Below are positions 13,001 through 25,800 of a DNA stretch of 64,000 nt, piece by piece. The position numbers were made by a program, and so were the translations under genes. This DNA comes from Helianthus annuus. Its lineage: Eukaryota > Streptophyta > Magnoliopsida > Asterales > Asteraceae. The stretch covers positions 171,991,378 to 172,055,377 of the forward strand of contig NC_035437.2 of assembly GCF_002127325.2 (NCBI RefSeq), given 5' to 3'. Numbering within the stretch: the first letter of the stretch is position 1; each line of letters begins with the position of its first letter. The notes under the pieces are model-generated. The model worked only from the letters and a program-made list of their open reading frames with translations, did not search any database and was not told the origin of the DNA.

Positions 13001-13454
13001 ATTAATTATTCGGAAAGCCTTAACTTTTATTGTTGACGCTTTTAACCCTTCTTATACGAATTTGACCACAACTTTCTCGTTTTAAAACGGAACTTCGCGG
13101 AATTTATACAGTATATTCTAGTGAGCGTATAACACTGTTACAAAGCCTCGAGAGCGTTAAAGGGTCACTCATAGGTATAATTAAACATGTTGACACAGTT
13201 AACCCCTGTAGCTTGTAATCTCTCACTTTCTTCCGCGTTTCGCTTCCGTACGATCCATGATTTATTCGTTTGAAGGTACGAGCATCATTTAGGGTTACTA
13301 TACAGTATATCTACCCTTGTTTGACATTTATAACCCTCGAATTCACATACTTTCAAGGTTTGTCAATATTAGTCCTTTATTTAATATAAATGCCACGTGT
13401 AAACAAATGATACGTGTTAACACATTATTGGACACAAAATTTCGAGGTGTTACA
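10066..13454 (-). repeat. 5' LTR of element A (complete, 3389 bp)
   Basis: It begins TGTCACACC and ends GGTGTTACA on the plus strand. Most of it aligns with 1-3054, without the 670-bp duplication. TATAAATA (minus strand) is at 12499-12506. The 5 bp after it, CCCAT (13455-13459), should be one half of the target duplication; the other half is outside the window. Confidence 0.92.
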
Positions 13455-13617
13455 CCCATATTCCCCTCTTAACGAGTAACGGTGTTCTGTTTTGCAGGAT
13501 TAGAACGCTTAAGACGAAGCTTAGATAATCATTAGAAGATTAACCCTCATGGTAGAAACATAAGCCCAACTGATTAGCCTCATAATTAGTTCCGTGTTTC
13601 TTCATTGGCGCCCACCG
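13455..13617 (+). repeat. Element B 5' LTR end and primer binding site
   Basis: Bases 13455-13604 match 57779-57928. The LTR ends TTCTTCA, one base later TGGCGCCCACCG (13606-13617) reads as a primer site, close to the complement of a tRNA-Lys 3' end (one mismatch to the form I know). The rest of this LTR is displaced leftward by element A. Confidence 0.8.
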
Positions 13618-13680
13618 ATTTTCTACAATCACTTTCCATCTTCTTTTTCTGAGTTTTTCGTCGTTTTTATTCCTTCGATC

Positions 13681-16023
13681 ATGGCTGGTCAAGGAATCGT
13701 TCACGAGTTTGGTTTCGGAGCAAACTCTAACACAGTGTTGGGCGAGGGTAATCAAAATATCCAACCCCAACACATCGAAGAAATTGGAGAAATCGAGGTA
13801 ACAAACACTGGAGGACCGCGCGGGAGCATCACCCGCATTACTCAGACGGTCACCCCAGGAAACAATGGCGAGGGACCTTCAAACCCGGCCCCACCTCAGA
13901 ACGTTTCGGCACTACTAGGGCTACCAGAGGGCGAAACTCCAGCCTTGTGGTACGCCAAGAATATTGCAACCATTAACGCAGCGTATCAATCTCTGATCGC
14001 ACAGCAAGCAGTCTTAACGGCAGAACCGTCCTTGGTCACTCCTCAAGCGCAGAGTCAGGGGGCACGCCAGATACCCCCACAGCCAAGTTTCCAAGGAAGA
14101 ATCAATAGGCCTCCCCCCACCAGGCGACTAAGCGTGCACGACATACGCAATACAAGGGGAGAAACGGAAAGTTACTACGACTATCCGTCACACCTTCAAA
14201 GAGGTCCTGTTCATAGCCGGCTCACGCCGCGTAACATGAACAATGAATGGGAGGAGACTGACCCAAACGATACAACTTGGGAAGATGACGAGGGTTCATC
14301 AGTCTTCAATCGCTTGCAGAAAAATCATGAGTACTACAAACCAAGACAACACATCGGGTATACTGAAGAAGCGGAAAGAGACTTCCGCCTCGCTTATCGG
14401 CCAGCTGAAACTGCGGAACATTCAAAGTTCATCCCAAAAATTGCGCTTGCACCACTTTCAAGAGAGAAGTTACCTCCGACTGTTGGAAAGTTTAACGGAT
14501 TGACTGATCCTGATGATCACGTCAGAACTTTCACAAGCGTAGGTTGCATGGGAGGATGGAATATGCCTATGTGGTGCCATATGTTTATTCAAACTCTTAC
14601 TGGGGCTGCTTGCGCCTGGTTCGACAGCCTCCCTCCAGGAAAGATTAAGTCATGGGTAGATTTCAAGACGCAGTTCTTGAGTTACTTCAGCCAACAAAGA
14701 CGCTACCAGCGCGACACAGCTGAGGTAGAAGACATCTGGCGAAGAGATGGTGAGGGTTTGGAAGATTTCATCACTCGTTTTAACAAGGAGTGTTTGGAGA
14801 TCGGTGGCGTAAGTGAGCAACTCATGCGCTGCCATTTCAAGAAAGCTATTCGCTGTGATAGTCTCATCAGAACTATCACTGGCAAAGACGGAATGCCCAA
14901 AGAATGGGATAAACTCATGGAAGCCGCAAAGATAGTCGCGCAAACTGAAGAATCACTTGCTGGAAACAAGAATTATTATTCTGAAGACCGATTTTCCAAA
15001 GGGAGCGCGCGTAATCACAAAAAGCGCAACAAATACAAAGGTAATGATTGGAAATCTGGAAGATCAAGGGGTCATGACGAAAGACCGTGCTATAGAGAAG
15101 ATGCGCGCGACACAATTGATAGAATCGGTTACCGAAAAGCAGTCAAGGATGATAACAGAGAGAAGCACTGGACTCCGCTCATAAAAACACCAAAAGAGGT
15201 GTTGATAACGGAGAATCATGATTTCAAGGCTCCAAGGCCTATGATAAACAAGAAGGGGCAGGACCCCAACCTGTACTGTGACTTCCACAAAGATACAGGG
15301 CACCTGACAGATGATTGCTATAGTCTACGTCAAGAGATTGAGAAAGCGCTAAAAAGCGGGAAGCTAAGTCACCTGGTGAAGAACGTGCGAAAAGAAACTC
15401 GACAGCTTCAACGCCAGGATGAAGGAAATCACAAGAAAGTCCGGCGCCTAGAAACACATATGGTCAACGGACCAAGATACAGCGCAAAAGAGAAAGGCAA
15501 GCACCCTTATGAACCTTCATGGAAAGAGCAACATGTCATTTTCCCGGTAGTGCACGGCAGCCCTCGCGCCACTCGACCCGTCGTCATTACCGGTATTATC
15601 GGCCATTATGAAACGGAGTATGTCTTCATTGACCCAGGAAGTACAGCCGATATCATCTATGAACAGTGTTTTAACCAGTTTGACGAAGATGACAAAGCAA
15701 GACTCGAGCCAGCTGACTATTCGTTGTCTGGATTTTGCAACGAAATGGTTTTCCCACTAGGCCAAATCAGCTTCCCCGTCACGCTCTCTGACGGGAAGCA
15801 TTCAAGAACAACAAACGTAAACTTCATGGTGATGCCTGTCAAATCGAGGCACGATGTGTTGATTGGGAGAGAAACCCAGGGCGAGCTAAACATGGTAACT
15901 TCCACCCCCCACTCAGCGATAGGTTCCCAACCAAGACGGGGGTGGCGATCATCTATGCCAAAAAGAAGTAATGTCAATGGAAGAGTCACGCCCGACAAAA
16001 GCGGCGAAAGTTTCAACAACTGA
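13681..16023 (+). CDS. Element B Gag and protease ORF
   Basis: An open frame of about 780 codons. The start at 13681 is chosen because upstream codons of the same frame read through the primer site and LTR. The N-terminal third is low complexity. A retrotransposon capsid domain spans about residues 270-410, with the tryptophan-rich core near 14590-14720. A basic linker and a CX2-type zinc-like box (YCDFHKDTGHLTDDC) follow near 15275. The protease region contains DPGS near 15630, where DSG or DTG is usual, so the active site may be altered. Near 15921 the frame is lost and the last 30 or so codons are nonsense; the correct frame continues in the next entry. The ORF is otherwise uninterrupted. 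Confidence 0.85.
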   Translation: MAGQGIVHEFGFGANSNTVLGEGNQNIQPQHIEEIGEIEVTNTGGPRGSITRITQTVTPGNNGEGPSNPAPPQNVSALLGLPEGETPALWYAKNIATINAAYQSLIAQQAVLTAEPSLVTPQAQSQGARQIPPQPSFQGRINRPPPTRRLSVHDIRNTRGETESYYDYPSHLQRGPVHSRLTPRNMNNEWEETDPNDTTWEDDEGSSVFNRLQKNHEYYKPRQHIGYTEEAERDFRLAYRPAETAEHSKFIPKIALAPLSREKLPPTVGKFNGLTDPDDHVRTFTSVGCMGGWNMPMWCHMFIQTLTGAACAWFDSLPPGKIKSWVDFKTQFLSYFSQQRRYQRDTAEVEDIWRRDGEGLEDFITRFNKECLEIGGVSEQLMRCHFKKAIRCDSLIRTITGKDGMPKEWDKLMEAAKIVAQTEESLAGNKNYYSEDRFSKGSARNHKKRNKYKGNDWKSGRSRGHDERPCYREDARDTIDRIGYRKAVKDDNREKHWTPLIKTPKEVLITENHDFKAPRPMINKKGQDPNLYCDFHKDTGHLTDDCYSLRQEIEKALKSGKLSHLVKNVRKETRQLQRQDEGNHKKVRRLETHMVNGPRYSAKEKGKHPYEPSWKEQHVIFPVVHGSPRATRPVVITGIIGHYETEYVFIDPGSTADIIYEQCFNQFDEDDKARLEPADYSLSGFCNEMVFPLGQISFPVTLSDGKHSRTTNVNFMVMPVKSRHDVLIGRETQGELNMVTSTPHSAIGSQPRRGWRSSMPKRSNVNGRVTPDKSGESFNN

Positions 16024-17309
16024 GCCAGAGAAGTGGGTGTTAAACCGTAAGTACCCAGAGCAAACGGTAATGATAGGCCACGCCATTTCGTCAGATATCA
16101 GAACGCATCTAAAGCAACTACTGTTCAGGAATATGGATATCTTCGCCTGGACCCCGGCAGACATGACCGGTGTCCCGCGCGACATTACCGAACATTGCTT
16201 AAACACCTACCCCTATGTTGAACCAAAGGTCCAAAGAAGGCGCAGTTTAGGGGCAGACAAAACAAAAGCAATGAATGAGCAAGTATGTGAACTACTCAAA
16301 GATGGAATCTTGCGAGAAGTACGTCATCAAAGTTGGGTCGCGAACCCAGTAATGGTGGGAAAGTCGAGTGGAGGATGGCGAATGTGCGTTGATTACACTG
16401 ATCTCAACAAGGCATGCCCTAAAGATTGCTATTCTTTGTCGGAGATCGACAAAAAGATAGACTCCCTCGCGCCATACAGGTGGAAGTGTTTCTTGGATTG
16501 TTACAAAGGGTACCATCAGGTTTGAAGCTCGAAGACGAAGACAAGACAGCTTTCAGGACTGATCTCGGAATCTTCTGTTATACAAAGATGCCATTTGCCC
16601 TCAAAAACGCTGGCGCCACATATCAGCGCCTGATGGACAAGACCTTCGCTGGGGATATTGGGAAGCACATTGAGGTTTACATCGATGACCTGGTAGTAAA
16701 AAGTCCTGAAGAGGACCAAATGTTGAAAGATATCGAGAAAACTTTCAACTCACTGAGAAGCGTGAACATGAAATTGAATCCAGCCAAATGTTCCTTTGGT
16801 ATGGAGGAAGGGAAATTCTTGGGCTTCATAGTCACCAATGGCGGATTTAAGGTGAATCCAGAAAAGGTCCAAGCAATAGAGCGCATGCCATCACCCAAAA
16901 CAATCAAAGAGATGCAAAGGTTAGCCGGCCGCCTAGCCGCGCTTAACCGCTTCCTGTCAAATCACGCCGCAATGTCGTACCCTTTCATAAGTACCTTGCA
17001 CAACTGTGTAAAGAAGCAAAAATTCAGATGGACGCCTGAAGCAGAAAGCGCTTTTCAGCAAATGAAGGAGTGTCTGATCGAACTCCCAACGTTGACTGCA
17101 CCGTTCGAAAAGGAGCCGCTCATCTTGTACTTGTCATCATCAGACAAGGCAGTGGGTTCGGTATTGCTTGTAGAAAGAAACGGCGTTCAGACTCCAATCT
17201 ACTATGTCAGTAGAATGCTCATAGATCCAGAAACAAGATATTCAACGATGGAGAAACTGGTACTAGCGCTGCTACATGCCTCTAGAAGGCTACGCCGATA
17301 CTTCACAGG
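15922..17309 (+). pseudogene. Element B pol, part 1: reverse transcriptase and first RNase H
   Basis: The RT copies element RNA into DNA. After the frameshift near 15921 the frame runs to a break near 16520, then continues in another frame to 17309. The RT fingers show MCVDYTDLNKACPKD near 16384. The palm catalytic box is VYIDDLVVKS near 16676. A first, degenerate RNase H follows from about 17120. Coding is interrupted at 17309 by element C and resumes at 29693 after one copy of the ACAGG duplication, giving an exact continuation of the RNase H end. At least two frameshifts make it nonfunctional. Confidence 0.88.
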
Positions 17310-18979
17310 TGATGTGCGTTGGTGTGTATATATTTTAGATATATATTTTAAGCCCTTTTTACACTTTAGCCAAGTTTTAAATTTATAAAACACGATATTT
17401 ACTAACACTAAACACACATATGGGCAAGTGCACCCATCGTGGACGTAGTATAGTGTTGGTAAGATACCGAGGTCGTCCAAGGACACAAGAGCTTTTAATA
17501 CCGGTTTATCCTCAACGTCTAATCAAATCAAAATGTTAGAAAAAGATTTTTAAACTAAGAAAATAAAACTAACTAAATGCTGAAAAATAAAATAAAAATA
17601 AAAACAGATAGACAAGATGAATCACTTGGATCCGACTCGTGTGTTAGTATAACCTTTGATTATTTTCGCACTTTTGCACTTGTTTAAGAGATTATCTTAG
17701 TTATTGTAGTAAGCCCCTCTTTTGAAAGCGACGTTACCCTCAACCCAGTAGTTGTCAGCAAGGATATAATCCTAAAGGGTTGGATTATTGAAAGATAATT
17801 AATTAAGTTATTAATGCAAATTATGGTAGGCCCCTCTTTTGGAGGTGACGTTACCCTCGACTAAGTAGTCTGAGTCAGCAGGGATACAGTCCTAAATAGC
17901 CGGGTTATAGTATTAATAGTAGTTAACTTATGAGGGGATCAAAGAGTTTGGACCCCCGCCATCCAATACCGTTGGGTATTGAAGGAGGTCCTACTAAATT
18001 TGACTCAGGTCCCTTGCAGGACCTCTAAACGCTGAACAAGGGCAAGACCCTTACCAAACCGTTCCCTTAACCCCCGACCAGGTAGCCAACATACCTCCAT
18101 ATAGACCATGGAGATATGAATGGTGAAAATCTTTTATTTTATATAGTCAGTAAAATAATGCCAAGACACCACAGACAAACGATAAGGAAGAATCACCTTC
18201 AACATAAGAAACTAGTTATTAAAGTCATTAATACAAAACCAATTAAGAAGTGCAAAAGATTAAAAATAAAAAGTATTATACTAAACACTTGTCTTCACCA
18301 AGTGATGTAAGAGACTTAGGCAAACATGGCCTTTGAGTGTCAAGAACTCTTACGATCAATCTTGGATCCCGAGACGACTCACACACTCTATGATGGACAA
18401 AGGATGACGGTGGTGGATGATGGTGTTGTGATGGTGGTGGTGGTGGGTGGTGGATGAAGTGTGAGAGAGGTGGTGTGCCAAGGGATGAGTTGAAATGTCT
18501 CCAAGCACTCCTATTTATAGGCTGAACAGAAGCCTGGGCACGACCCCGTGCCCGTCTGACACTATCTCTTAATTGTAATTCGCAATTACAATTAATGCGC
18601 CTGCAGTACTTTGGGCACGCCCCTGTGTTCACTAGGCACGGCCCCGTGGTGAGCAATAGAAGCTTCTACAGGTTTGTCTTTTCTGCTGCTTCTTGGGCAC
18701 GGCCCCGTGCTCGCTGAGCACGGGGCATGTTCAGTCTTCTGCCTTCTCTGTTTTGCTTGGGAGGATGCTGTCGAGGGGTCGGGCAGTCCACTTTTGTTCC
18801 CTTTCTTGTATTTATGTTAGATTTAGCTGTCTTTTTGCTTCTTTTGTTAATTTGAGCTCATTTAATCCTGAAAATACAAAAGGAAGACAAAAATACACTT
18901 TTTCCAACATTAGTACTTAAAAAGGGTTAGTTTTATGCCTTATTTGATGTAATTTATATGTTGCATTTTACACACATCA
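17310..18979 (-). repeat. 3' LTR of element C
   Basis: It is 1670 bp with ends TGATGTGCGT / ACACACATCA. The sense (minus) TATAAATA box is at 18512-18519. Upstream of it in sense lie three groups of CACGGCCCCGTG-type dyads (18536-18560, 18612-18650, 18694-18734). A GGT/GAT-rich simple repeat lies at about 18405-18460. Confidence 0.93.
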
Positions 18980-20865
18980 AATATCCCCACACTTGAATTT
19001 TTGCTTGTCCTCAAGCAAAACTCTTTAATATGTGGCTTACACTCCCAAATGGAATGGGTAGAAGAGAAGGTTTTGGGCTTGTCATAGAGTGCCGGGAATT
19101 TCCAAGATTGTTTAGGTTTTATTTTTACTTATTTACAATCCTATTCGTCATGATTTATTAAAAACTTTTCATAAGGTAAATTATTTATTAAGGCATAACA
19201 TGCCTTTCTAAAATTTCATTTATATACAGCTCCACATACCTCACGGGAGAAATCACTCACACTCGGCCGAAGGTGTATTTTTAGTGAATCACTCGAGAGC
19301 GGCATGGAACTTATTCCTACCATAAGCTTGCCAAGCAATCAATCCTCCTCCTTTTTAACTTTATACCTTTGTAATATCAAGAGGACTTTTTGGGTGAAGG
19401 GTTAGGCTTGGGCTAAAGGTGGGTAGTTGGGTTAGTGGTTAGTAGAAAAGGGTGAAAGGCGTAAAAAGCGTCGGTTTTCGTAAAACATTTTGTTTTTGTG
19501 ACTTTCTATTTTTAATGAAATATTTATTCAAACAAGCTTTTGTTTTAGGATCTTTGTTTGTTTATTTCCAACTTCATTGTAAATTTTTTTTTTGATAGTC
19601 ACACGAAAATCGAGCTTGTTACTAAAATAAAAGGTAAAAATAAAAAGGGTTTTTGGTGGGTAAAAAAAAAGTTTTGGGTTAAGAAATGAAAAGGTTTAGG
19701 CTCAAAGGGGTTAACTAGGGGGAATTTTTGGGTAGGTGAAAAGAAAAATAAAAATAATGGTGTTGAAAGAAAAAGGGTTAGTCCTAATGCCTCAATCATT
19801 TACTTACTTGGGTTTAAGTTGGTAAGGACCGGGAATGAATTGTCGTGGCTAGTTCTAGAGTCGTAAGAACCAAGCGGCTATTCACACAAGAAACGAAAAA
19901 TGAGCATTTAGTGTAAAGATGTATATTTGTATGCTCAATAAAGGCTCAAAACTCACTTTTGTGGGAATGGGTTTTTATGTGATCAAGTATATATAATCAA
20001 ATTTTTAACTAAGCTTGTCATGCCGTTTCATAATTTTCTTATGTTGGTTCTTTTTATCACGACGCTATCGGTTGTAAACTTATAAAAATATAACCTTGTT
20101 AGTCTTAGAATTCCCAACTTAAACTTAGACAAGTAAAAAAATGAATTTTTTTTGAAAAAAATTTGGGTGATTAGCGGTTCCAATAGAGTTTTGTGTAAGG
20201 CTTGTTATTAGGACTTGCAAAATTCAAGGTTTTAGCATCCCCCCACACTTAAATTACACATTGTCCTCAATGTGTCCCAAAAATAATTTTTTAGGTTGAT
20301 TGAATGTGTAAAGTGGTGTTAAAAGCAAAATTTTATGTTACTGGCAGTCTGGACACGGCCCCGTGTCCGTTGGACACGACCCCGTGTTCAACTTCCAGTA
20401 ATGAAAACTTACAGAAGATGGACACGGGGGTGTGTTCGTTGGACACGACCCCGTGTCTGGCAAAAATCTGCAGAAAAACAAACAAACAGCAGATCTGGGA
20501 GGTTGGCACGGGGGCGTGTCGGCTGGACACGTCCCCGTGTGGACTGTCTGCAAGGCTGAAAAACAGGTTTCTTCTTCCGGTTTTCTTGTCCTGGCTTTAT
20601 TAGTGCTAATGATTAGCACTCTAAGCCTCAATTGTACCTGTTTTACCACTAAATACCATACCAAGCAATACCAAACATCCTAAATTACCGTAGTTAATCA
20701 TCCAAACCATAAAGTAAAAGAAAAATAAAGCAGAAAGTAAAAAGAAGTTAAGGAAAGTAAATTGTCTAACACTCGGCACGCAGGCCGGAAATTGTTTTGA
20801 TAGATAAAAGGGGACCTTAACCTGTGGGCTCGCCATCAACCCGCTCCTGCTCCTTCTTCAACCTC
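18980..20865 (-). other. Element C 3' region: LTR-proximal and internal polypurine cassettes, dyad clusters
   Basis: No gene is seen. The LTR-proximal polypurine tract (18985-18994, AAGTGTGGGG on the minus strand) is preceded in sense by the hairpin CTTGAGGACAAG. A second copy lies at 20241-20250 (AAGTGTGGGG), preceded by CATTGAGGACAATG at 20259-20272. Three pairs of GC-rich dyads occur at 20346-20390, 20420-20460 and 20504-20542. The rest is AT-rich. Confidence 0.75.
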
Positions 20866-22008
20866 CTAGTCCTTATCCTCATCGATGTCATCACCTCCGT
20901 CCCCATGACCCGCCATATACTCCCGGATGTTCCCGATGTCGTCTTGTATATCGGTGATGCTTCGCTCAATAGCCCCACCCCGGTGATATGTATTGTTGGC
21001 AATGTTGTAGGTGTTTCTGGTGCACATGAGGTTTTCCTGCAAAAGATCATGTAAACTTTGAAGGTTAGGAAAACCGCCTCCTTGGGAGGAGGATTGGCCT
21101 GGATCACCATGGGGTTGATACTGGTAGTGGGGAGGTGGAGCGTGAAGGACTAGGGCCTCCTGTGGGTTCCATGCATGGCCTTGCATCCTTTGAAAGCTCA
21201 CTGACCCGTCTTCCGCCTCATAAATTAGGTTCATGGCGCGGCAAATGTGTATATCAACTCATCCTGACCATGGGCTCCTTTCAACGGACCTAGGAATGTG
21301 CGTGAAGTGCTTGAAGAGGCGGTACACCCATCCTCCAAAGAAGATAGGGGTTGGTGCACGAGCAAGAGGGTCCAGATGCATGTTTCGAAGCAGGAGATAT
21401 GGAACATCGAGGGGCCTTCGGTTGTGGATGCAGTGAAGGACTACCAAATCTTTTAACCCAACAACGCCACTACTGTCATGTCTTTGGCTAAGAGAGTAAG
21501 TGAGGAGCCTATGAATGTAGCGATAAAGCAGATCCCTCAGCTTAGTACTCTTTGTGTTGCTGGGGTTGTAGTGTCCTTCACCAATTTGGGCCCATGCGGC
21601 TTGGCGCTCATTTTCATCCAGATCTCGCAATCCCCTGGTGTTTTCCTCATTTCCCGAATCTTCTTCCGTATACAGTCCCACTATTGCCCCAAACTGCGCC
21701 ATAGAGATCGAGTACCTTCTCCCACCACATCGAAATGCAACCCCCTCATTGTCAAACGGGTCACACCTTGAAGTGAAGGTGAAAGTACTGTAGAATTCCA
21801 TAGTGCATTGATGTACCGAACGAAGTCGAGTGGTCAAGGCAACCCTTAGTGGTCCGGTAACAAGGTTGTTGAATCGGTCGAGCTGATTCACCAAGGTTAA
21901 TAGGTCCGTGCATGCTTGCCTCGGGTATTCCTCGGGCCTTGTTTGAAGTATCTCATATCTAGCCCTAGCATCGAGCTCTGTGGCATTGAATCTTGGGAAC
22001 TTAGCCAT
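20866..22008 (-). pseudogene. Element C ORF3 (Athila ORF, env position), one in-frame stop
   Basis: This frame lies between integrase and the 3' LTR, where Athila-type elements carry an extra ORF often called env-like. I take ATG at 22008 as start: it follows directly after a strong splice acceptor (branch-like GCTAAC, pyrimidine run, TTGCAG). The N-terminal half resembles the plant Athila ORF family, with FYSTFTF, a FRCGG box and FGAIVGLY. The C-terminal part is hydrophilic, Pro/His/Gln-rich and ends in an acidic tail. One TGA at 21259-21261 interrupts the frame, which resumes at once. I see no clear transmembrane segment, so envelope function is doubtful. Confidence 0.75.
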
Positions 22009-22803
22009 CTGCAAGAATACACAAAAAGTTAGCGTGAAACGATAAGATTTTTGGAAAAAACTGCAAACAGTTAGCTGGACACGGCACCGTGCTCAGCGGG
22101 CACGACCCCGTGTCCAGGCGTCTGTTACTCAAAAACTTCATTTTTCGACCCGGTCCCGAAAATCTGAAAATTTTTGGCCAAGTAGGTGCGGTTTCCCCCG
22201 AAAATGAAACCCCAAGTGCCGTTTTTCTCAAGACAAACCGTTTACCCCTTCAATTTTATCTTTTTCGGTTCAAAAACAAGGGTTTGAGGTTTTTGTGAGA
22301 AATCGGGCAAATCTATCAACAATACAAGTGTATTTACTTCCCATTACACTAATCTAAACTGATGCTAACAAATTATTTCAAAAATTTGAGGTTCGATCCG
22401 GATGAACTTCAAGAACCCTAGATTTTTCCCCAAATTTTTTATGTTTAACTACATGCAAGTAACTAATCTAACTACTAATGATGATAGAATCATACCTTGA
22501 TGTTGTTAGATCTAGAGGTAACGTCGAAAATCTACAGAAAATCGCCTCGGACCAGAGCTTTTTCGGGGAAACAGGGCGTGTGGAATGATGTAACTGTTAT
22601 GAAAAGAGGGTTTTATCCCGACAGTTGCGCCGACACGGCCCCGTGTCCAGCGGACACGGCCCCGTGCCGAGCAAAGTTTTGATTTTTTTTTTGTGTGTGC
22701 TCGTGTGAGTGCCCGTTTTCCCCAATAAGCATGGTTAAAAGACTTACCGCTTTCGATGTATACTTACTTGTTCGTAACATACCAGGTATGATGTGGATGC
22801 TTT
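22009..22803 (-). promoter_or_regulatory. Element C spacer upstream of ORF3: dyads, TATA-like box, splice acceptor
   Basis: No gene is seen. Reading on the minus strand: GC-rich dyads at 22630-22672, a TATA-like GGATAAAA at about 22611-22618, a pyrimidine/AT-rich leader, a second dyad pair at 22077-22118, then a splice acceptor ending at 22009. The dyad-then-TATA order repeats that of the LTR. An internal promoter is inferred. Confidence 0.45.
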
Positions 22804-25800
22804 TTATTCATTGACCGTTTGAAGCGAGATCTCTTCTTCCTCGTCCTCAATGGATTCTCGATAGAGTTTTAGCCGTTGGCCATTGACTTTGAATGGAATC
22901 CTATTTCGAGTTTTAATTTCTACTGCACCGTGAGGAAAAATATGGGTGATGGAAAAAGGTCCTGACCACCTAGATTTTAGTTTACCCGGAAATAATCGAA
23001 GTCGTGAATTAAACAACAGAACTTGGTCTCCTACTCGAAATTCATTAGGTTTAATATATTTGTCGTGTAAATTTTTCATTCTTTCCTTATAAATTTCAGA
23101 GTTAGAGTATGCATAATTCCTTAGTTCGTCTAATTCATTCATTTGACAAAATCGATTTTTACCTGCAGTTTCTAAGTCCAGGTTTACACTTTTTATTGCC
23201 AAGTAGGCTTTGTGAGCTATTTCTACTGGCAAATGACAACTTTTTACATAGACAAGCTTATACGGGGTTGTGCCTATAGTGGTTTTATAAGCAGTTCGAA
23301 AGGCCCATAAAGCATCATCTAGTTTATCAGCCCATTCCTTTTTATTTAAACCTACGGTTTTTTCAAGTTTAAACCTCTGTTAGTCACTTCGGCTTGTCCA
23401 TTTGTTTGAGGGTGATATGCCGTCGAGACCCGGTGATAGACCCCATATCTTGTTAAGATTTATTCGAGTTGGTGGTTACAAAAATGGGTACCTCTATCAC
23501 TTATTAATGCTTTGGGTGTTCCAAAATGAGAGAATATTTTTTTCAGAAATCTTACCACTACTCTTTGATGCAGCGTGTGATACGATAAACGAAGAACAAC
23601 ACGTTGATTCTACGAATACCCGTGTGTCTCTTCCCCAACCCCCAAATTGCAACCCAAAGGCCACGGAATTTGAAGTGAAAAATAACTTTTCTCAAAATTC
23701 AAGTCTGATTGTTTCATTCACTAAAGGGACATATAAATAATGACAGAAATTCGAAACGGGCCTAAAAAAGACAACGGGCCAAACACAAGCCCAAAAACAA
23801 AATGCCCAAAATACTTGAAAAAACATAAAAATGGAAAAAACTAATAGAAATAAGCGTTTTTTCGGCCCGGACGATGACCCAAACCGCCGTAGGCGTTTGC
23901 AGCAAGACAGAGCTCGTTCTCCCGTTCGTTTTGACTGGTCACACGCCCCAAACGGACCTCCGTAGCCCAAGTTAGGGCCATTTTAGTGAAGGCCCTTTTC
24001 TTACGCGGTCTTGGGCCTCCAAGTACAAAATAGCCCGTTCCTCCACACTTGGGCCCACATCACTCTTCCATCGTTTGTTGGAAGAGCTTCGGCCTCGGCC
24101 CATTTAGACAAGTAATCAACTGCCACAAGTATATATTTGTTTCCTTTTGACCGTGGGAAGGGTCCCATGAAATCGAGTCCCCACACATCAAAAATTTCAC
24201 AAATGAGAATGCCATTTTGAGGCATTTCGTTTTTGGAAGAAATATTACCTGATCTTTGGCAAGCATCACATGTCCTTACAAGATCTTGCGCATCTTTGTA
24301 AATAGTTGGCCAATAAAATCCTGAATCAAATACCTTTCGTGCGGTACTAGTAGCACCATGATGTCCTCCATATGGACTTTCATGACAATGGCGGAGAATT
24401 CTTCGTGCTTCGCCACCATGGACACACCTACGGATGAGTTGGTCAGTACACATTTTGAAAAGATAAGGGTCTTCCCAAAGTAATGCTTTACATCGGCAAA
24501 GAACTTCTTTCTTTGATGATGTGGCCATCCTTTGGTGACTATACCGCTAGCTAAGTAATTAGCGTAGTCGGCATACCATGGTTCTTGTCTGCTTTCCACC
24601 ATTTCCAAGGATTCTTTTGGAATTTTTTCGTTGATCTGATCGTCCCTGGTTGCCTCCAAAGCTGGGTCTTCTAGGCGTGAAAGATGATCTGCAGCAGTGT
24701 TTTCTGCTCCTCTTTTGTCTTTGATTTCAATATCAAATTCTTGGAGGAGTAGAATCCATCTGATCAAACGTGGTTTTGCGTCTTATTTCTTGAAAAGGTA
24801 CCGGATAGCTGCATGATCTGTATAGACTACAGTTTTAGAAAGAAAAAGGTAAGAAGGGAATTTCTCAAAAGCAAATACCACAGCTAGTAATTCTTTTTCA
24901 GTAGTTGTGTAATTTTCTTGTGCATCATTAAGTGTTTTACTAGCATAATAAATTGGGTGGAAATGCTTTTGTTTTCTTTGTCCCAAGACTGCTCCAACAG
25001 CAAAGTCACTTGCATCACACATGATTTCGAAAGGTAATTTCCAATCAGGTGCTATCATGATAGGTGCATTGACTAGCATTTCCTTGAGGGTTAGAAATGC
25101 TTGATTGCAATCCTTGTCAAAGATGAAAGGTGCATCTTTTTCAAGTAATTTTGTTAGAGGTCTTGAAATTTTTTAAAAGTCCTTGATAAACCTTCTATAA
25201 AATCCGGCATGCCATAGGAAACTTCTGATTGCTCTCACGGAGGAGGGTGGAGGTAATCGAGAAATAGTGTCTACTTTTGCTCGATCAACTTCCATTCCTT
25301 CGCTCGAGATTTTGTGACCGAGTACTATTCACTATTCCCTCTGTTACAATGAAATGGCATTTTTCCCAGTTAAGGGCGAGGTTAGTTTCATCACATCGGG
25401 ATAGCATTCGCTCAAGGTTATCGAGGCATTGGTCATATGAATCTCCAAAGATAGAAAAGTCGTCTATGAAGACTTCCATTGTCTTTTCTATCATATCATG
25501 GAAAATGGCTACCATACAACGTTGAAATGTTGCAGGTGCATTACATAGACCGAACGGCATGCGTCGATAGGCGAAAGTTCCGTAGGGGCATGTGAAAGTC
25601 GTCTTTTCTTGGTCTTCAGGTGCTATTGGAATTTGAAGGTAACCTGAAAAACCATCCAAGAAACAGTAAAATTTATGACCGGATAGTCGTTCTAACATTT
25701 GATCAATGAAGGGCAAAGGAAAGTGATCTTTCCTTGTTGCTTCATTTAATCGTCTATAGTCTATACAAACTCTCCATCCTGTGACGGTTCTTGTTGGTAT

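Larger units (their letters stand above)
1..13454 (-). mobile_element. Element A: Tekay-type chromovirus (Ty3/gypsy), left end outside window
   Basis: Two long LTRs flank a minus-strand gag-pol in the gypsy order protease, RT, RNase H, integrase, chromodomain. The LTR ends are TGT...ACA with a short inverted repeat (TGTCACACC / GGTGTTACA). The primer site matches initiator tRNA-Met. Position 1 of the window aligns with 11071 in the other LTR, so about 1 kb of the left LTR lies outside. A sits inside the 5' LTR of element B: bases 13455-13604 are LTR B sequence that reappears intact at 57779-57928. About 30 differences by eye over 2.4 kb of comparable LTR suggest a fairly recent insertion. The Tekay assignment rests on the integrase with C-terminal chromodomain and is recognition by eye, not a search. 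Confidence 0.9.

Noticed and set aside
20304..20683. Overlapping Cys/Pro- or Arg/Trp-rich peptides in several frames
   Set aside because: They are translations of the repeated CACGGCCCCGTG dyads and differ by frame and strand.
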